The notes: a model not told the origin generated them from the sequence alone. A DNA stretch of 40,102 nt from Micavibrio sp. UBA1850 (GCA_002338525.1 DDIM01000024.1:1-40102); one strand, 5' to 3'; counted from the stretch's first letter, positions 8,020 through 15,982 are shown. Program-made: numbers and translations.

Positions 8020-9387
8020 ATGAAAAAAATACTTTTGATTACAACCTGTCTGACACTCTCTGCGTGTTTTTCAACCACGCATTACAAAACGGCGCAATTG
8101 CAAACACCAGAACAGTGGTCTATCGAGGCCGCAAAAACTGTGCCCGCAGCTTCACAGGAAAATCTCTATGAATGGTGGAAGGGGTTTAATGATCCAACCC
8201 TGAGCAACTTGATTGAACTGTCATTAGAGCAAAGCCCAGATCGCCTAATTGCGGAAAGCAAAATTGCCGAGGCTCGTGGTATTCTCCGTACAACGCGTTC
8301 GTCATTATTCCCACAAATCGGCGCATCTGCCTCGGTTAAACGGGAAGATGCGGATGTGGCCGGAGCGGGTCAATACCCTGACACGTTTTATGATGCGGGA
8401 TTTGATGCCTCATACGAGGTTGATATTTTTGGCCGCAACAGAAATAACGCCTCAGCGGCAGATGATGATTTTAACGCCATCAAAGAACAATATAATGACG
8501 TGACTTTGACATTAATCGCCGAAGTCTCTCGTACATATATCGACTATCGCGCCGCGCAAAATCAGGTACGCATTGCTGAAAAAAATCTAAAATCCCAAGA
8601 AAAAACGATGTCGTTAATCAACAATTTGAAAACGGTTGGTGTGGCGACGAGATTAGATGTCGAGCGAACGTCGACACTCGTCAATAATACGCGCGCATCT
8701 ATCCCTGAATATAAACGGATGGAAGAAAATGCACGGTTACGCCTCAGTGTCCTGAGCGGAACATTCCCTGAAAATTTAAAGCCAATGGTTGAAACTGTCA
8801 TGGCGATCCCAGGCGCAAATGTGCAACCTATATTAATGAGTCCAGCCAATATTATATCGCTTCGCCCTGATATTCGCGCTGCGGCCTATAACCTATCGGC
8901 TACAACAAACTTGTCCAAAGCGGCTCTGGCGAATTTCTTTCCTACATTTAATATTAGTGGCTTTTACGGCGTAACAGAAACCGCCTTATTGGGTGGCACA
9001 AACATATGGAATGTTGCCGCGGGCGCAGCTGTTTCTTTACTTGATTTTGGACGTATTGAAGGTCAAATAGACGCCGCTGATGCGCGTGAAAAACAAGCTT
9101 ATGAATTGTATCGCAAAACAGTTTTGCAAGCCGTTGTAGAGGTCGAAACAGCGTTGAATGATTATTCTCAAATAACTAGCAAAAAAGCCTCTCTGAACAA
9201 ATCATATCAAAGCGCAGATAAAGCATTGGAGCTTTCACAAGTTTTATACAAAGAGGGCGAAATATCATTTTTAGATGTGCTAGACGCTCAACGCAGCGCG
9301 AACGCGGCAGAAGCCTCCTTGGTCGAAGCCAATGCAGCTCAATCCGAAAGCCTTGTTCGTTTGTATAAATCCTTAGGAGTTTATTGA
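8020..9387 (+). CDS. outer membrane efflux lipoprotein (NodT/OprM family)
   Basis: This is the TolC-like trimeric channel that completes the pump. It starts with a lipoprotein signal peptide, MKKILLITTCLTLSAC, whose lipobox LSAC places the lipidated Cys at residue 16; this fixes ATG 8020 as the start rather than the longer frame from 8005. The start lies five bases past the RND stop, so translation is probably coupled. Two repeated OEP halves follow, with alpha-helical coiled-coil segments (SRTYIDYRAAQNQVRIAEKN; VVEVETALNDYSQIT) and the closing motif GEISFLDVLDAQRS, typical of the NodT group. About 455 residues, full length. Confidence 0.94.
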   Translation: MKKILLITTCLTLSACFSTTHYKTAQLQTPEQWSIEAAKTVPAASQENLYEWWKGFNDPTLSNLIELSLEQSPDRLIAESKIAEARGILRTTRSSLFPQIGASASVKREDADVAGAGQYPDTFYDAGFDASYEVDIFGRNRNNASAADDDFNAIKEQYNDVTLTLIAEVSRTYIDYRAAQNQVRIAEKNLKSQEKTMSLINNLKTVGVATRLDVERTSTLVNNTRASIPEYKRMEENARLRLSVLSGTFPENLKPMVETVMAIPGANVQPILMSPANIISLRPDIRAAAYNLSATTNLSKAALANFFPTFNISGFYGVTETALLGGTNIWNVAAGAAVSLLDFGRIEGQIDAADAREKQAYELYRKTVLQAVVEVETALNDYSQITSKKASLNKSYQSADKALELSQVLYKEGEISFLDVLDAQRSANAAEASLVEANAAQSESLVRLYKSLGVY

Positions 9388-9500
9388 TAGGTTTATAAAA
9401 GCACAAAAAATGTTTAAATAAAAATCATCAGAGATCAATTTAGAGAACAGTTATCTTTCGACGGTCATGTCAGATTAAAACGGCATTTTTAAACTTCGTT

Positions 9501-9632
9501 AGACTTTGCGACACTACCTGCCAGGCGGTAGAATTGCTGCGGCGGTGTTAAGTTTTGGTCGATGTGTTTGGTAAAGTTGAGTTGTTGTTTCTTAATCATG
9601 TTCGTAAGTTCGATGCCTGCGAGCGTTCTTGC
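9501..9632 (-). mobile_element. IS6-family fragments (an element end plus inverted 3' part of the transposase gene)
   Basis: Two pieces are fused. Bases 9505-9518 repeat the 14-bp IS6 terminal sequence as a right-hand end, with a few more matching bases to its left (TTAGACTTTGCG against TTAAACTTTGCG in the complete copy). Directly after it, 9520-9632 matches the reverse complement of 2644-2756 over 113 bp with one difference (base 9604), covering the C-terminal codons of the transposase. The match stops abruptly at 9632. With the complete copy at 1984-2818 it brackets the TetR-RND cassette. It is too short to be active. Confidence 0.85.
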
Positions 9633-9715
9633 TGCTATTAAGCAACAGCGCTACAGTTTAAGAGAGGTTAAAAGCATGTTGTAGAAACGTATGTTTTCAT
9701 ATCGCAACATTATCA

Positions 9716-9764
9716 GTGTCCATATTTGATATATATGGACACTTGTCTCTGTATTTGATATAAT
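9716..9764 (+). promoter_or_regulatory. toxin-antitoxin promoter and palindromic operator
   Basis: A 10-bp perfect inverted repeat has arms GTGTCCATAT (9716-9725) and ATATGGACAC (9733-9742) around a 7-base loop. The right arm contains TGGACA (9736-9741), a near-consensus -35, and exactly 17 bases later comes TATAAT (9759-9764). The motif TATTTGATATA occurs at 9723 and again at 9752. An operator overlapping the -35 box fits autorepression by the antitoxin, as is usual for type II modules. Confidence 0.7.
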
Positions 9765-9784
9765 TTTTTTTAAAGGAGAATGTT

Positions 9785-10018
9785 ATGAATGTTAGTTTTA
9801 CGGATAAGCAAGAGAAGTATATATCTGCGCAGCTAGAGTCAGGTGATTTTCAAAACGCCAGTGAAGTCGTTCGTGATGCCCTTCGGCTACATGAAGTCTA
9901 CAGGCATAGGGTTATTGAAGATCTACGTTTGGAGATTGCTAAAGGATGGACCGGTCAGGCTAGCAAAAGAACAGCTAGTGATATTGCTAAAGCAAAGTCA
10001 GAAGTTCTGAAAGCATAG
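9785..10018 (+). CDS. type II antitoxin, ParD/CC2985 family
   Basis: This 77-residue antitoxin would neutralise the adjacent ParE-like toxin and repress their shared promoter. The N-terminal half is a ribbon-helix-helix domain of ParD type (MNVSFTDKQEKYISAQLESG ... NASEVVRDALRLHE). The C-terminal half is charged and Ala/Lys-rich, as expected for the segment that wraps the toxin. The Shine-Dalgarno AAAGGAG ends about six bases before the ATG. The toxin frame begins five bases after the stop, the usual coupled order of antitoxin then toxin. Confidence 0.88.
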   Translation: MNVSFTDKQEKYISAQLESGDFQNASEVVRDALRLHEVYRHRVIEDLRLEIAKGWTGQASKRTASDIAKAKSEVLKA

Positions 10019-10023
10019 ATGTT

Positions 10024-10320
10024 TTGTTAAAATATTTCGAACTATCGCTTGAAGCTGATCAAGATTTGGAAGAAATTTTCGATTATACGTATGTAGAGTT
10101 TGGTGTAGACCAAGCTCTCAAATATGTTTCATCATTTGATGATGTTTTTCAAAGTATTGTTCAAAATCCTGAGATTGGCCGCGAACGAAATGAAATCAGA
10201 GAAAACTTGCGTAGCATTTCAAAAGAAAAGCATCTCATCTTTTATAGAGTTTTGGATGATAGAATTCGTATTGTTAGAATACTGCATGGATCAAAAGATC
10301 TTTTAAAACAGTTTAGTTAG
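10024..10320 (+). CDS. type II toxin, RelE/ParE superfamily
   Basis: This 98-residue protein matches the ParE group, whose members usually poison DNA gyrase. Visible family features are the opening KYFELSLEADQDLEEIFDYTYVEFG, the NPEIGRERNEIRENLRSI segment and the closing strand HLIFYRVLDDRIRIVRILHG. It starts at TTG 10024, because the ATG at 10019 leads to a stop after three codons; the first residues align well with ParE proteins from this TTG. The weak start directly behind the antitoxin stop would keep toxin below antitoxin. The module probably stabilises the island or plasmid. Confidence 0.86.
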   Translation: MLKYFELSLEADQDLEEIFDYTYVEFGVDQALKYVSSFDDVFQSIVQNPEIGRERNEIRENLRSISKEKHLIFYRVLDDRIRIVRILHGSKDLLKQFS

Positions 10321-10329
10321 TAAACTTCA

Positions 10330-10410
10330 GGTTTTGTCGTAAAGTTTAACTGAGTTTGAAAAACCCATATGTCACTAAAATCTAGACAGTTGCCAAGTGA
10401 TAAAATTACT
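10330..10410 (-). mobile_element. degenerate IS6-family end remnant
   Basis: Over 81 bases this stretch aligns without gaps to the reverse complement of the right end of the complete IS6 copy (terminal repeat, spacer, stop-codon region and last codons), at roughly three of four bases identical, including an unbroken CACTAAAATCTAGAC block. It comes from an older, more diverged IS6 relative than the fragment at 9501-9632. No transposase reading frame remains. Confidence 0.7.
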
Positions 10411-10610
10411 CTGCGTTAAGCATACAAAACTTACCAACATCCTTTATATTTACGAAATTAAAAACACCGCCAATAAAATTATTTATTAACTGGGGGTTAG
10501 TTATGCGTTAAAGTGATAATATAACTTATGGTAATTAAAGTAAATTATTCTATCATAAGTTAATATGCACTATGGAGCTAACACCAAGGTCATGGCACTA
10601 ATTTGCATCA
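10411..10610. other. gene-free AT-rich spacer
   Basis: Between the IS6 remnant and the end of the copper block I see no credible gene. A 9-bp inverted repeat (TAACTTATG at 10522-10530 and CATAAGTTA at 10554-10562) has a 23-base AT-rich loop and no following T-run. The segment around 10511-10530 (AAGTGATAATATAACTTATG) resembles the sequence at 1791-1810. Confidence 0.4.
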
Positions 10611-11336
10611 TTAAATTAAGTGGTAAAGCATCCAAAACCCCATTCCGGCCATCATAATATTTTCAGTTAATGATATAAATCCTAATGGCACATTGCTGTT
10701 GCCTCCAACGCAGGCACATTTTAATTCTCTTTTATCAATATAAACCGCCTTAAAAACTGAATACCCATTGATCGTCGCGATAACAATTGCTGCTGGTGCT
10801 GACAAAATCGTTAGAAAGCCAGAAATCATAGCAACGCCTGCAAGCATTTCTACAAATGGGTAAACATATGAGTACTTGACCCATTTTTGAGCTAAAATAT
10901 CGTAATTTAAAAATTGCAGGCTAAAGGCTTCCAAATCTCTTAATTTTTGTATTGCAAGTGCGCACATGCTAAATGCAATAAATAGCTCAATTATCCTAAC
11001 AATGCTTAACTCCCCTAATGCCCAAGCGGTTGACAATGCCATAAGGATAGTAGTCGCAAAAATTGCAATAATCGGTTTATAAGTTGTTCCCTCTTGGACA
11101 TTACCAAAGAATTTTTTTAAGTCGTCATAACCTCCAATACGCTTATCATCAATGAACGTCTGTGGCGTAGTTTGAACGTCATATTTTTCCTTAAATTGAT
11201 CAGTTTCTTCACGGCTTGATAAATGGTGATCTTCAACCTCATATCCCTCATCTTTCAAAAGGTCGAGTGTTTTTAAACCATAGGGACAGATATGCTTGTC
11301 CATTACCATGCGATAAACGATTGCTTTTTTTGACAT
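10611..11336 (-). CDS. glutaredoxin-MauE/DoxX-like membrane fusion protein
   Basis: This 241-residue fusion starts with a glutaredoxin domain (residues about 5-80) carrying the dithiol site CPYG at 17-20 and the cis-Pro region TTPQTFIDDKRIGG. It continues into a four-helix membrane domain of the MauE/DoxX type (about 90-241), with a further Cys pair C207-A-C209 near the end. MauE proteins support disulfide formation in exported proteins, so a membrane thiol-redox role for copper-stressed proteins is plausible, but this is inference. The ATG shares one base with the upstream DUF305 stop, and AAGGAG lies inside that gene's end, so translation is coupled. It is the last gene of the copper block. 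Confidence 0.82.
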   Translation of the reverse strand: MSKKAIVYRMVMDKHICPYGLKTLDLLKDEGYEVEDHHLSSREETDQFKEKYDVQTTPQTFIDDKRIGGYDDLKKFFGNVQEGTTYKPIIAIFATTILMALSTAWALGELSIVRIIELFIAFSMCALAIQKLRDLEAFSLQFLNYDILAQKWVKYSYVYPFVEMLAGVAMISGFLTILSAPAAIVIATINGYSVFKAVYIDKRELKCACVGGNSNVPLGFISLTENIMMAGMGFWMLYHLI

Positions 11337-11848
11337 TATAATTCTCCTTCAAATTTTGGTACGGAACGACCCTCCGCTTGCTCTTGGCTTCTAGCTTCAC
11401 CATTCTGAGCAATGTCTTCTAATAGCCATTTCATTTCTTTGATTTCACGACGTTGTGCCTTGATGATTTCGTTCGCAAGCTCTTTAACGCGAACATCATC
11501 AATGTTTGCACGCTCACTTGTCAAAATAGCTATAGAGTGATGTGGGATCATCGCGCTCATCCATGCTTCATCCTGAACTGTTGTTTGTGAACGAACTAAA
11601 AATAAAGCTCCAGAAAATATAATCGCACTTCCCACAAAAATTAGGATATTAGTTTTAACGCTTTTATACATACCCAACATAAATAGAAGCATAACTATAG
11701 CCATAGTCGCCCCCATATATATAGCCATGTATGACCGCGTTTCACTAAAGAAGACGTGATCTACTGCGTAGGAATTTAGGTACATTAAACCAAACATCAC
11801 GAATGTTGATGTTCCGATCATTGCAAAAAATCTAGTATAATTATTCAT
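11336..11848 (-). CDS. membrane-anchored DUF305 protein (CopM-like metal-binding domain)
   Basis: This 170-residue protein has about three to four hydrophobic helices in its N-terminal 90 residues. A four-helix DUF305 domain then begins at DEAWMSAMIPHHSIAILTSE and runs through VRVKELANEIIKAQRREIKEMKWLLED. DUF305 proteins such as cyanobacterial CopM bind copper through His and Met; the MIPHH motif is present, while the tail is less Met/His-rich than usual. The gene lies 21 bases after the channel-like gene and overlaps the next by one base. A periplasmic copper-binding accessory role is inferred from family and neighbourhood. Confidence 0.8.
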   Translation of the reverse strand: MNNYTRFFAMIGTSTFVMFGLMYLNSYAVDHVFFSETRSYMAIYMGATMAIVMLLFMLGMYKSVKTNILIFVGSAIIFSGALFLVRSQTTVQDEAWMSAMIPHHSIAILTSERANIDDVRVKELANEIIKAQRREIKEMKWLLEDIAQNGEARSQEQAEGRSVPKFEGEL

Positions 11849-11869
11849 TTGATAAAATTTCCTTTCTTA

Positions 11870-12295
11870 TTATTTTTCATGAAAAAATTGCCCGGCTCTT
11901 GAGAAGAAAAAAGTTGCTGACCATGTAAGCATCATGAATCCATTAAGAGCCTCGGTAAAAGCCAATATTTTGAAATGCCCAGTTGGATAAAAATTACTCA
12001 TCCCAAGTGTTGTGTAATTCGCTCCTGAAAAATAAAGATAATTCCAGGCATGCGGCGTGAATTTTTCAGTAAATCCCCCAAGATCAGTAAATTCATGCAG
12101 TAAATAAAAGACAGCTGCATAAATGATGATTTCAAAAAGGTGAAGGAGCGCAATAAAAAACATTAATATAGGTGGCACAAAGAAATTACGTGTGTCCCAT
12201 TCTTTGGACAAGCAAGCTACCCAACACAGTCCCCTATAATGGATAACAACTGTCAGAAGAATTAATATTAAACTGATAAAGGAGGTAACAATCAT
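11870..12295 (-). CDS. two-TM ion-channel-like membrane protein (Ion_trans_2 type)
   Basis: This 141-residue protein has an N-terminal helix, a second helix pair around LLHLFEIIIYAAVFYLLHEF, a pore-loop-like segment NYTTLGMSNFYPTG and a last helix. The pore segment resembles the K+ channel filter (TTLGYGDIYP), with Met where Tyr is usual, so selectivity may differ or be lost. It has no ligand-binding domain. Its start overlaps the stop of the APC permease by four bases (ATGA), which ties the two genes translationally. Similar small channel-like proteins are known near metal resistance genes, but their function is unclear to me. Confidence 0.65.
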   Translation of the reverse strand: MIVTSFISLILILLTVVIHYRGLCWVACLSKEWDTRNFFVPPILMFFIALLHLFEIIIYAAVFYLLHEFTDLGGFTEKFTPHAWNYLYFSGANYTTLGMSNFYPTGHFKILAFTEALNGFMMLTWSATFFFSRAGQFFHEK

Positions 12296-13608
12296 GCTGA
12301 TAATTTCTCCTTATAATGTTTGAGAAAAATCCGTTCACCTCCAATAATCAATATCAATCCAATGATAGAAGCCCAGATTACAAGCATATCGCTTTGCGCC
12401 TTAACCCAAAGGAAAGCTCCTAAAACAATGACATCTAAAATGATTGCTGTAATGAGAATAGCTGGATTGGTATTAATTTCTTTACGTAGATGCTTAAATA
12501 CGCCCCAATGGATTGCAATATCCATGATTAGATAAAAAATTGCCCCTAATGATGCAATGCGCCCTAAATCGAAAAATATTGTAAGAAGCATGGCTAAGAC
12601 TATTGTATAAACAAGAGTATGCTTTTGGATGTCTCCAGGCATTCCAAAATGACTATGCGGCACAAGTTTCATATCTGTAAGCATCGCAAGCATTCTGGAC
12701 ACTGCAAAAACACTCGCTATAAGACCTGAGACGGTAGCAACAATAGCAAACCCAACAGTTATCCATAACCCCCATTGCCCGTATGCTGGTCGAGCGGCCT
12801 CTGCTAAAGCATAATCCTTTGCTTCAACAATTTCCTGAATTGATAAATTCCCGCCAACGGCAAAGGTCACAAGCATATAAACGGCAACACAAATTCCTAT
12901 GGAGATAATTATGGCACGACCAACATTTTGATGCGGGTTTTGAATTTCCCCGCCGCTATTGGTGATCGTTGTAAAGCCTTTATAAGCCAGAATACCGAGA
13001 GCAACGGCCCCCAAAAAGCCTGTAAACGAGGTTTCTTCTGGCGCAACAGATATGCTTTCGAAATTAAAACCGCTTGCATAAAGACCGCCTGCGGCCAATA
13101 AGACAAGTCCGCCAATCTTTATGAATGCCATTATGAATGAAAAACTCTGAATAAATTTATTGCCAGAGATATTTACAAAGAAGGCAAACATCAATAGCCC
13201 TACCCCCAATGCGGGAACCATCCAACTATCTTTACCGACATCAAATAACTGAAGTGTGTAGGTTCCGAAAGTTCGGGCAACAAGACTTTCATTAATCACC
13301 ATTGAGAAATACATCAACAAAGCACATACAGCTGTTACAGTGCCTTTTCCGTATGCTTTTTCTAGGAACATCGCAATTCCGCCGGCTGAAGGATAAGCGT
13401 TAGATAGTTTAACGTAAGAATATGCACTAAATCCTGAAATTATAGCTGCCACCAAGAAAGCTAGTGGAAACCACTCCTTTGCAAGCTCTGCAACTTGGCC
13501 TGTAAGCGCAAAAATACCCGCGCCAATCATGACACCGGTTCCCATTGCTACCGCGCCCATTAAGCTCAGGCTGTTTTCTTTATAATTCGTTTCGTGATCT
13601 TTTGACAT
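12292..13608 (-). CDS. APC-superfamily amino acid permease, paralogue 1
   Basis: This 438-residue transporter has about twelve predicted helices. The APC hallmark lies in TM1 (GTGVMIGAGIFALTGQVAEL) and in the consensus amphipathic loop. I chose ATG 13608 (MSKDHETNYKENSLSL) because it aligns with the paralogue at 20050-21372; the longer frame from 13674 would reach back into the preceding gene. About four of five residues are identical to that paralogue, including the stretch VSRMLAMLTDMKLVPHSHFG. The start is 14 bases after the glutamate-synthase-like stop, and the end overlaps the channel gene. The substrate is unknown; amino acids or thiol compounds are possible. Confidence 0.85.
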   Translation of the reverse strand: MSKDHETNYKENSLSLMGAVAMGTGVMIGAGIFALTGQVAELAKEWFPLAFLVAAIISGFSAYSYVKLSNAYPSAGGIAMFLEKAYGKGTVTAVCALLMYFSMVINESLVARTFGTYTLQLFDVGKDSWMVPALGVGLLMFAFFVNISGNKFIQSFSFIMAFIKIGGLVLLAAGGLYASGFNFESISVAPEETSFTGFLGAVALGILAYKGFTTITNSGGEIQNPHQNVGRAIIISIGICVAVYMLVTFAVGGNLSIQEIVEAKDYALAEAARPAYGQWGLWITVGFAIVATVSGLIASVFAVSRMLAMLTDMKLVPHSHFGMPGDIQKHTLVYTIVLAMLLTIFFDLGRIASLGAIFYLIMDIAIHWGVFKHLRKEINTNPAILITAIILDVIVLGAFLWVKAQSDMLVIWASIIGLILIIGGERIFLKHYKEKLSA

Positions 13609-13622
13609 TTTGTATTCTCTGT

Positions 13623-15047
13623 TTACTTTCCTATATGTGAAGCGTTTAAGGCGCGGACATGCGGGACGCCACAACTATGTGCAATTGTGGCGGCTTGCTC
13701 TCGGATACGCGTGACGTAATTTTGAACTTTTTCTTTTTTATCATTGGGAATAAAGGCTTTTTGACGATCTGGATCATTGGTGGCGACTCCGCTGGGGCAT
13801 TTATCGGTATGGCATTTCATCGCCATGATGCACCCGATTGAAAACATAAAGCCCCGCGCTGAAACAACATAATCTGCGCCGGCGGCCATCGCCCAGGCAG
13901 CATCGCCTGCGCTCACCAGCTTGCCGGAGGCGATCAGCGGAATGCGGCCTTTTAAATCATATTTTTCTAAAATTTCAGCGGTTTGCGGTAAGGCTTTACG
14001 GATGGACATGGCGGAATGATCCATGAGAGTCATAGGCGAGGCCCCGGTGCCGCCTTCCGCGCCGTCAATTGTTATAAAATCCGGTGCGCTTTGCTCTCCG
14101 CGCGCGGTAATCTCCTCACATAATTCTTTTATCCAGTCCGGATCTCCCAAAGCGGTTTTAAAGCCGACCGGCTTACCGGTGATATTTCGCAAGTATTCGA
14201 TAAAATCAAGAAGTTGCACAATATTGGCAACTTCATCATGACGGTTCGGGGAAATCGAATCCTCGCCCTGGGGAATATTACGGATTTTAGCGATTTCCTC
14301 CGTTACTTTTCCGGCAGGCAAAACGCCGCCTTTACCGGGCTTTGCCCCTTGCGACAGCTTAAGCTCAAACATTTTAATCTGCGGCAGGGCGGCCAGTTCG
14401 CGTAACTTGTCTTCGCATAAGTTGCCGTCCTTGTCGCGTACGCCATATTTGGCGGTGCCGATTTCAAAAACAATATCCGGGTTGCCTTTAAGATGGTAAG
14501 GCGCAAGCCCTCCTTCGCCGGTATTCAGCCAGCACCCCGCCAACTCAGTACCCATTGACAATGCTTCGATTGCCGGGGCGGACAAAGAGCCAAAGCTCAT
14601 CGCCGACATGTTAAAAAAGGACGGCGGCGTATAGGAATGTTGACAAAAAGGGCCGATCGTCAGTAAGGGCGTATCTTCCGCTTCATCCTGATTAAGCGGA
14701 ATAGCGGCATTACGAAAGTAAAACGGACGCTCGGTAAAGGATATTTTCGTGCCAAAACCACGCGTATCTTTTTCACCGTCCGCCGCTTCCTTGACCCAGC
14801 CGCGCATGGCTCTTGAAAAAGGAAGCTCTTCCCTGTCGGCAAAAGCAATATAACGGCGGTAAAATTCCCCCAGCTCAGTGGTAAGTGGGCGTAACCAGGC
14901 CAAAATAGGATAATTGCGCCGGATGGCGTTTTTGGAATAAAATCTGTCAGAAAGAAATAAGAGGATGAGAGCAAGTGCAATACATCCTAACAAGAAGACA
15001 AAAAGTGTCGATAAAAAATCTAAAGACAGAAAAAAATTATCCGGCAT
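13623..15047 (-). CDS. FMN-binding glutamate synthase family protein (GltS central/FMN domain only)
   Basis: This 474-residue protein consists of an N-terminal membrane helix (LFVFLLGCIALALILLFL) followed by the FMN-binding TIM barrel of glutamate synthase (MSAMSFGSLSAPAIEALS; FITIDGAEGGTGASP; VSARGFMFSIGCIMAMKCHT). The three cysteines of the 3Fe-4S cluster are present as C-x5-C-x4-C (GCIMAMKCHTDKCPSG). The glutaminase and C-terminal domains of GltB are absent, so the reaction is uncertain; such proteins are annotated as GltB-like or YerD-like oxidoreductases. ATG 15047 has AAGGGGAG six bases upstream. The coding region is visibly richer in G+C than its neighbours. Its place between copB and the permease suggests recruitment into the copper block. 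Confidence 0.85.
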   Translation of the reverse strand: MPDNFFLSLDFLSTLFVFLLGCIALALILLFLSDRFYSKNAIRRNYPILAWLRPLTTELGEFYRRYIAFADREELPFSRAMRGWVKEAADGEKDTRGFGTKISFTERPFYFRNAAIPLNQDEAEDTPLLTIGPFCQHSYTPPSFFNMSAMSFGSLSAPAIEALSMGTELAGCWLNTGEGGLAPYHLKGNPDIVFEIGTAKYGVRDKDGNLCEDKLRELAALPQIKMFELKLSQGAKPGKGGVLPAGKVTEEIAKIRNIPQGEDSISPNRHDEVANIVQLLDFIEYLRNITGKPVGFKTALGDPDWIKELCEEITARGEQSAPDFITIDGAEGGTGASPMTLMDHSAMSIRKALPQTAEILEKYDLKGRIPLIASGKLVSAGDAAWAMAAGADYVVSARGFMFSIGCIMAMKCHTDKCPSGVATNDPDRQKAFIPNDKKEKVQNYVTRIREQAATIAHSCGVPHVRALNASHIGK

Positions 15048-15058
15048 ACGCACTCCCC

Positions 15059-15967
15059 TTAAAACCAAAACCTAACACCTGTTACAAAGGCAGTGTTATT
15101 TGTCATTTCCTCGTCTTCTTCGAGAAGGTCTTTGGTTTCTCCTAAATTCTGTTCCCAACTGATACCTACGTATGGTGCAAATTTTCGACTAACTTCATAT
15201 CTAAGCCGTAATCCTGTTTCAAATCCTGTGATACCAGAGCCTATATTATATTCCTCAACATCTTGTACGGCGACTTCGGTTTCAAAACGCGGCTGCAAGA
15301 TCAAACGCTGCGAAAGCAGTAAATCATACTCGGCCTCAAGAACTGCAGATACATCACCTTCATCACTAACATAAGATGTAGCTTCTATTTCAAACCAATA
15401 TGGTGCCAAGCCCTGAAAACCAAGCGCTGCAAAATCACGATCATCTGCTTCGCTGATAAAATCATGACGAACCCCGACTTGCAAATCCCAAAAGGAAGCG
15501 ACGTTTCGGCTATATAAAGCTTCAACAGAAGTCTGTTCATGCTTATCCGTAGTGGTGTTGTATTCACCCTCACTTTTGAGCCACAGCTTATTATAGTCAG
15601 TTCCTACCCATGCCTGTATGTCATGTAAAAGAATATTATCGCCTTGTTGAAAGCGCTGCTCTAAACGGTCGCCCATAACTTGATATAAAATTTGATTATC
15701 ATGCACCAGCTGAACACCATAATTCTTTTGCGGGCCGTCTTGACCATCTTCAACTACTTTTTTTATGGGTTGTCCTACCTTCGGGTTGGTTTCAACATCG
15801 TGATAATCAGCCGGAAACTTTTTTTCTTTAGAATCGACAAACTTTTCCGCCTCTTTTTCCATCTCCCCCTGCCCCTCATTCATAGAATGCATTGAGTGAT
15901 CCATTTGTGCTTGCGCATCTAAAGGGAGAGCTAAAATTGCTATTGTTAATATGATATATTTTTTCAT
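15059..15967 (-). CDS. copB: copper resistance outer-membrane protein CopB
   Basis: This 302-residue outer-membrane protein has a Sec signal peptide (MKKYIILTIAILALPLDAQA), then a short Met/His stretch (MDHSMHSMNEGQGEM), a linker and a CopB beta-barrel domain. The barrel shows the conserved GVQLVHDNQILYQVMGDRLE and the strand YVGISWEQNLG, and it ends with an aromatic residue (VRFWF), the outer-membrane insertion signal. CopB is the usual partner of the CopA oxidase, and the gene follows it by 15 bases. The N-terminal Met/His-rich region is shorter than in the Pseudomonas protein. It probably binds or sequesters copper at the outer membrane. Confidence 0.92.
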   Translation of the reverse strand: MKKYIILTIAILALPLDAQAQMDHSMHSMNEGQGEMEKEAEKFVDSKEKKFPADYHDVETNPKVGQPIKKVVEDGQDGPQKNYGVQLVHDNQILYQVMGDRLEQRFQQGDNILLHDIQAWVGTDYNKLWLKSEGEYNTTTDKHEQTSVEALYSRNVASFWDLQVGVRHDFISEADDRDFAALGFQGLAPYWFEIEATSYVSDEGDVSAVLEAEYDLLLSQRLILQPRFETEVAVQDVEEYNIGSGITGFETGLRLRYEVSRKFAPYVGISWEQNLGETKDLLEEDEEMTNNTAFVTGVRFWF

Positions 15968-15982
15968 TTTTAAATTCCTCTA

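Noticed and set aside
10124..10306. 60-codon ORF within the ParE toxin gene, +1 frame
   Set aside because: The toxin frame has clear family similarity; this one has none.
13609..13674. Extended N-terminus of the first APC permease (start at 13674)
   Set aside because: The extra 22 residues are basic, unlike the paralogue, and would overlap the glutamate-synthase-like gene; ATG 13608 aligns with the second permease.
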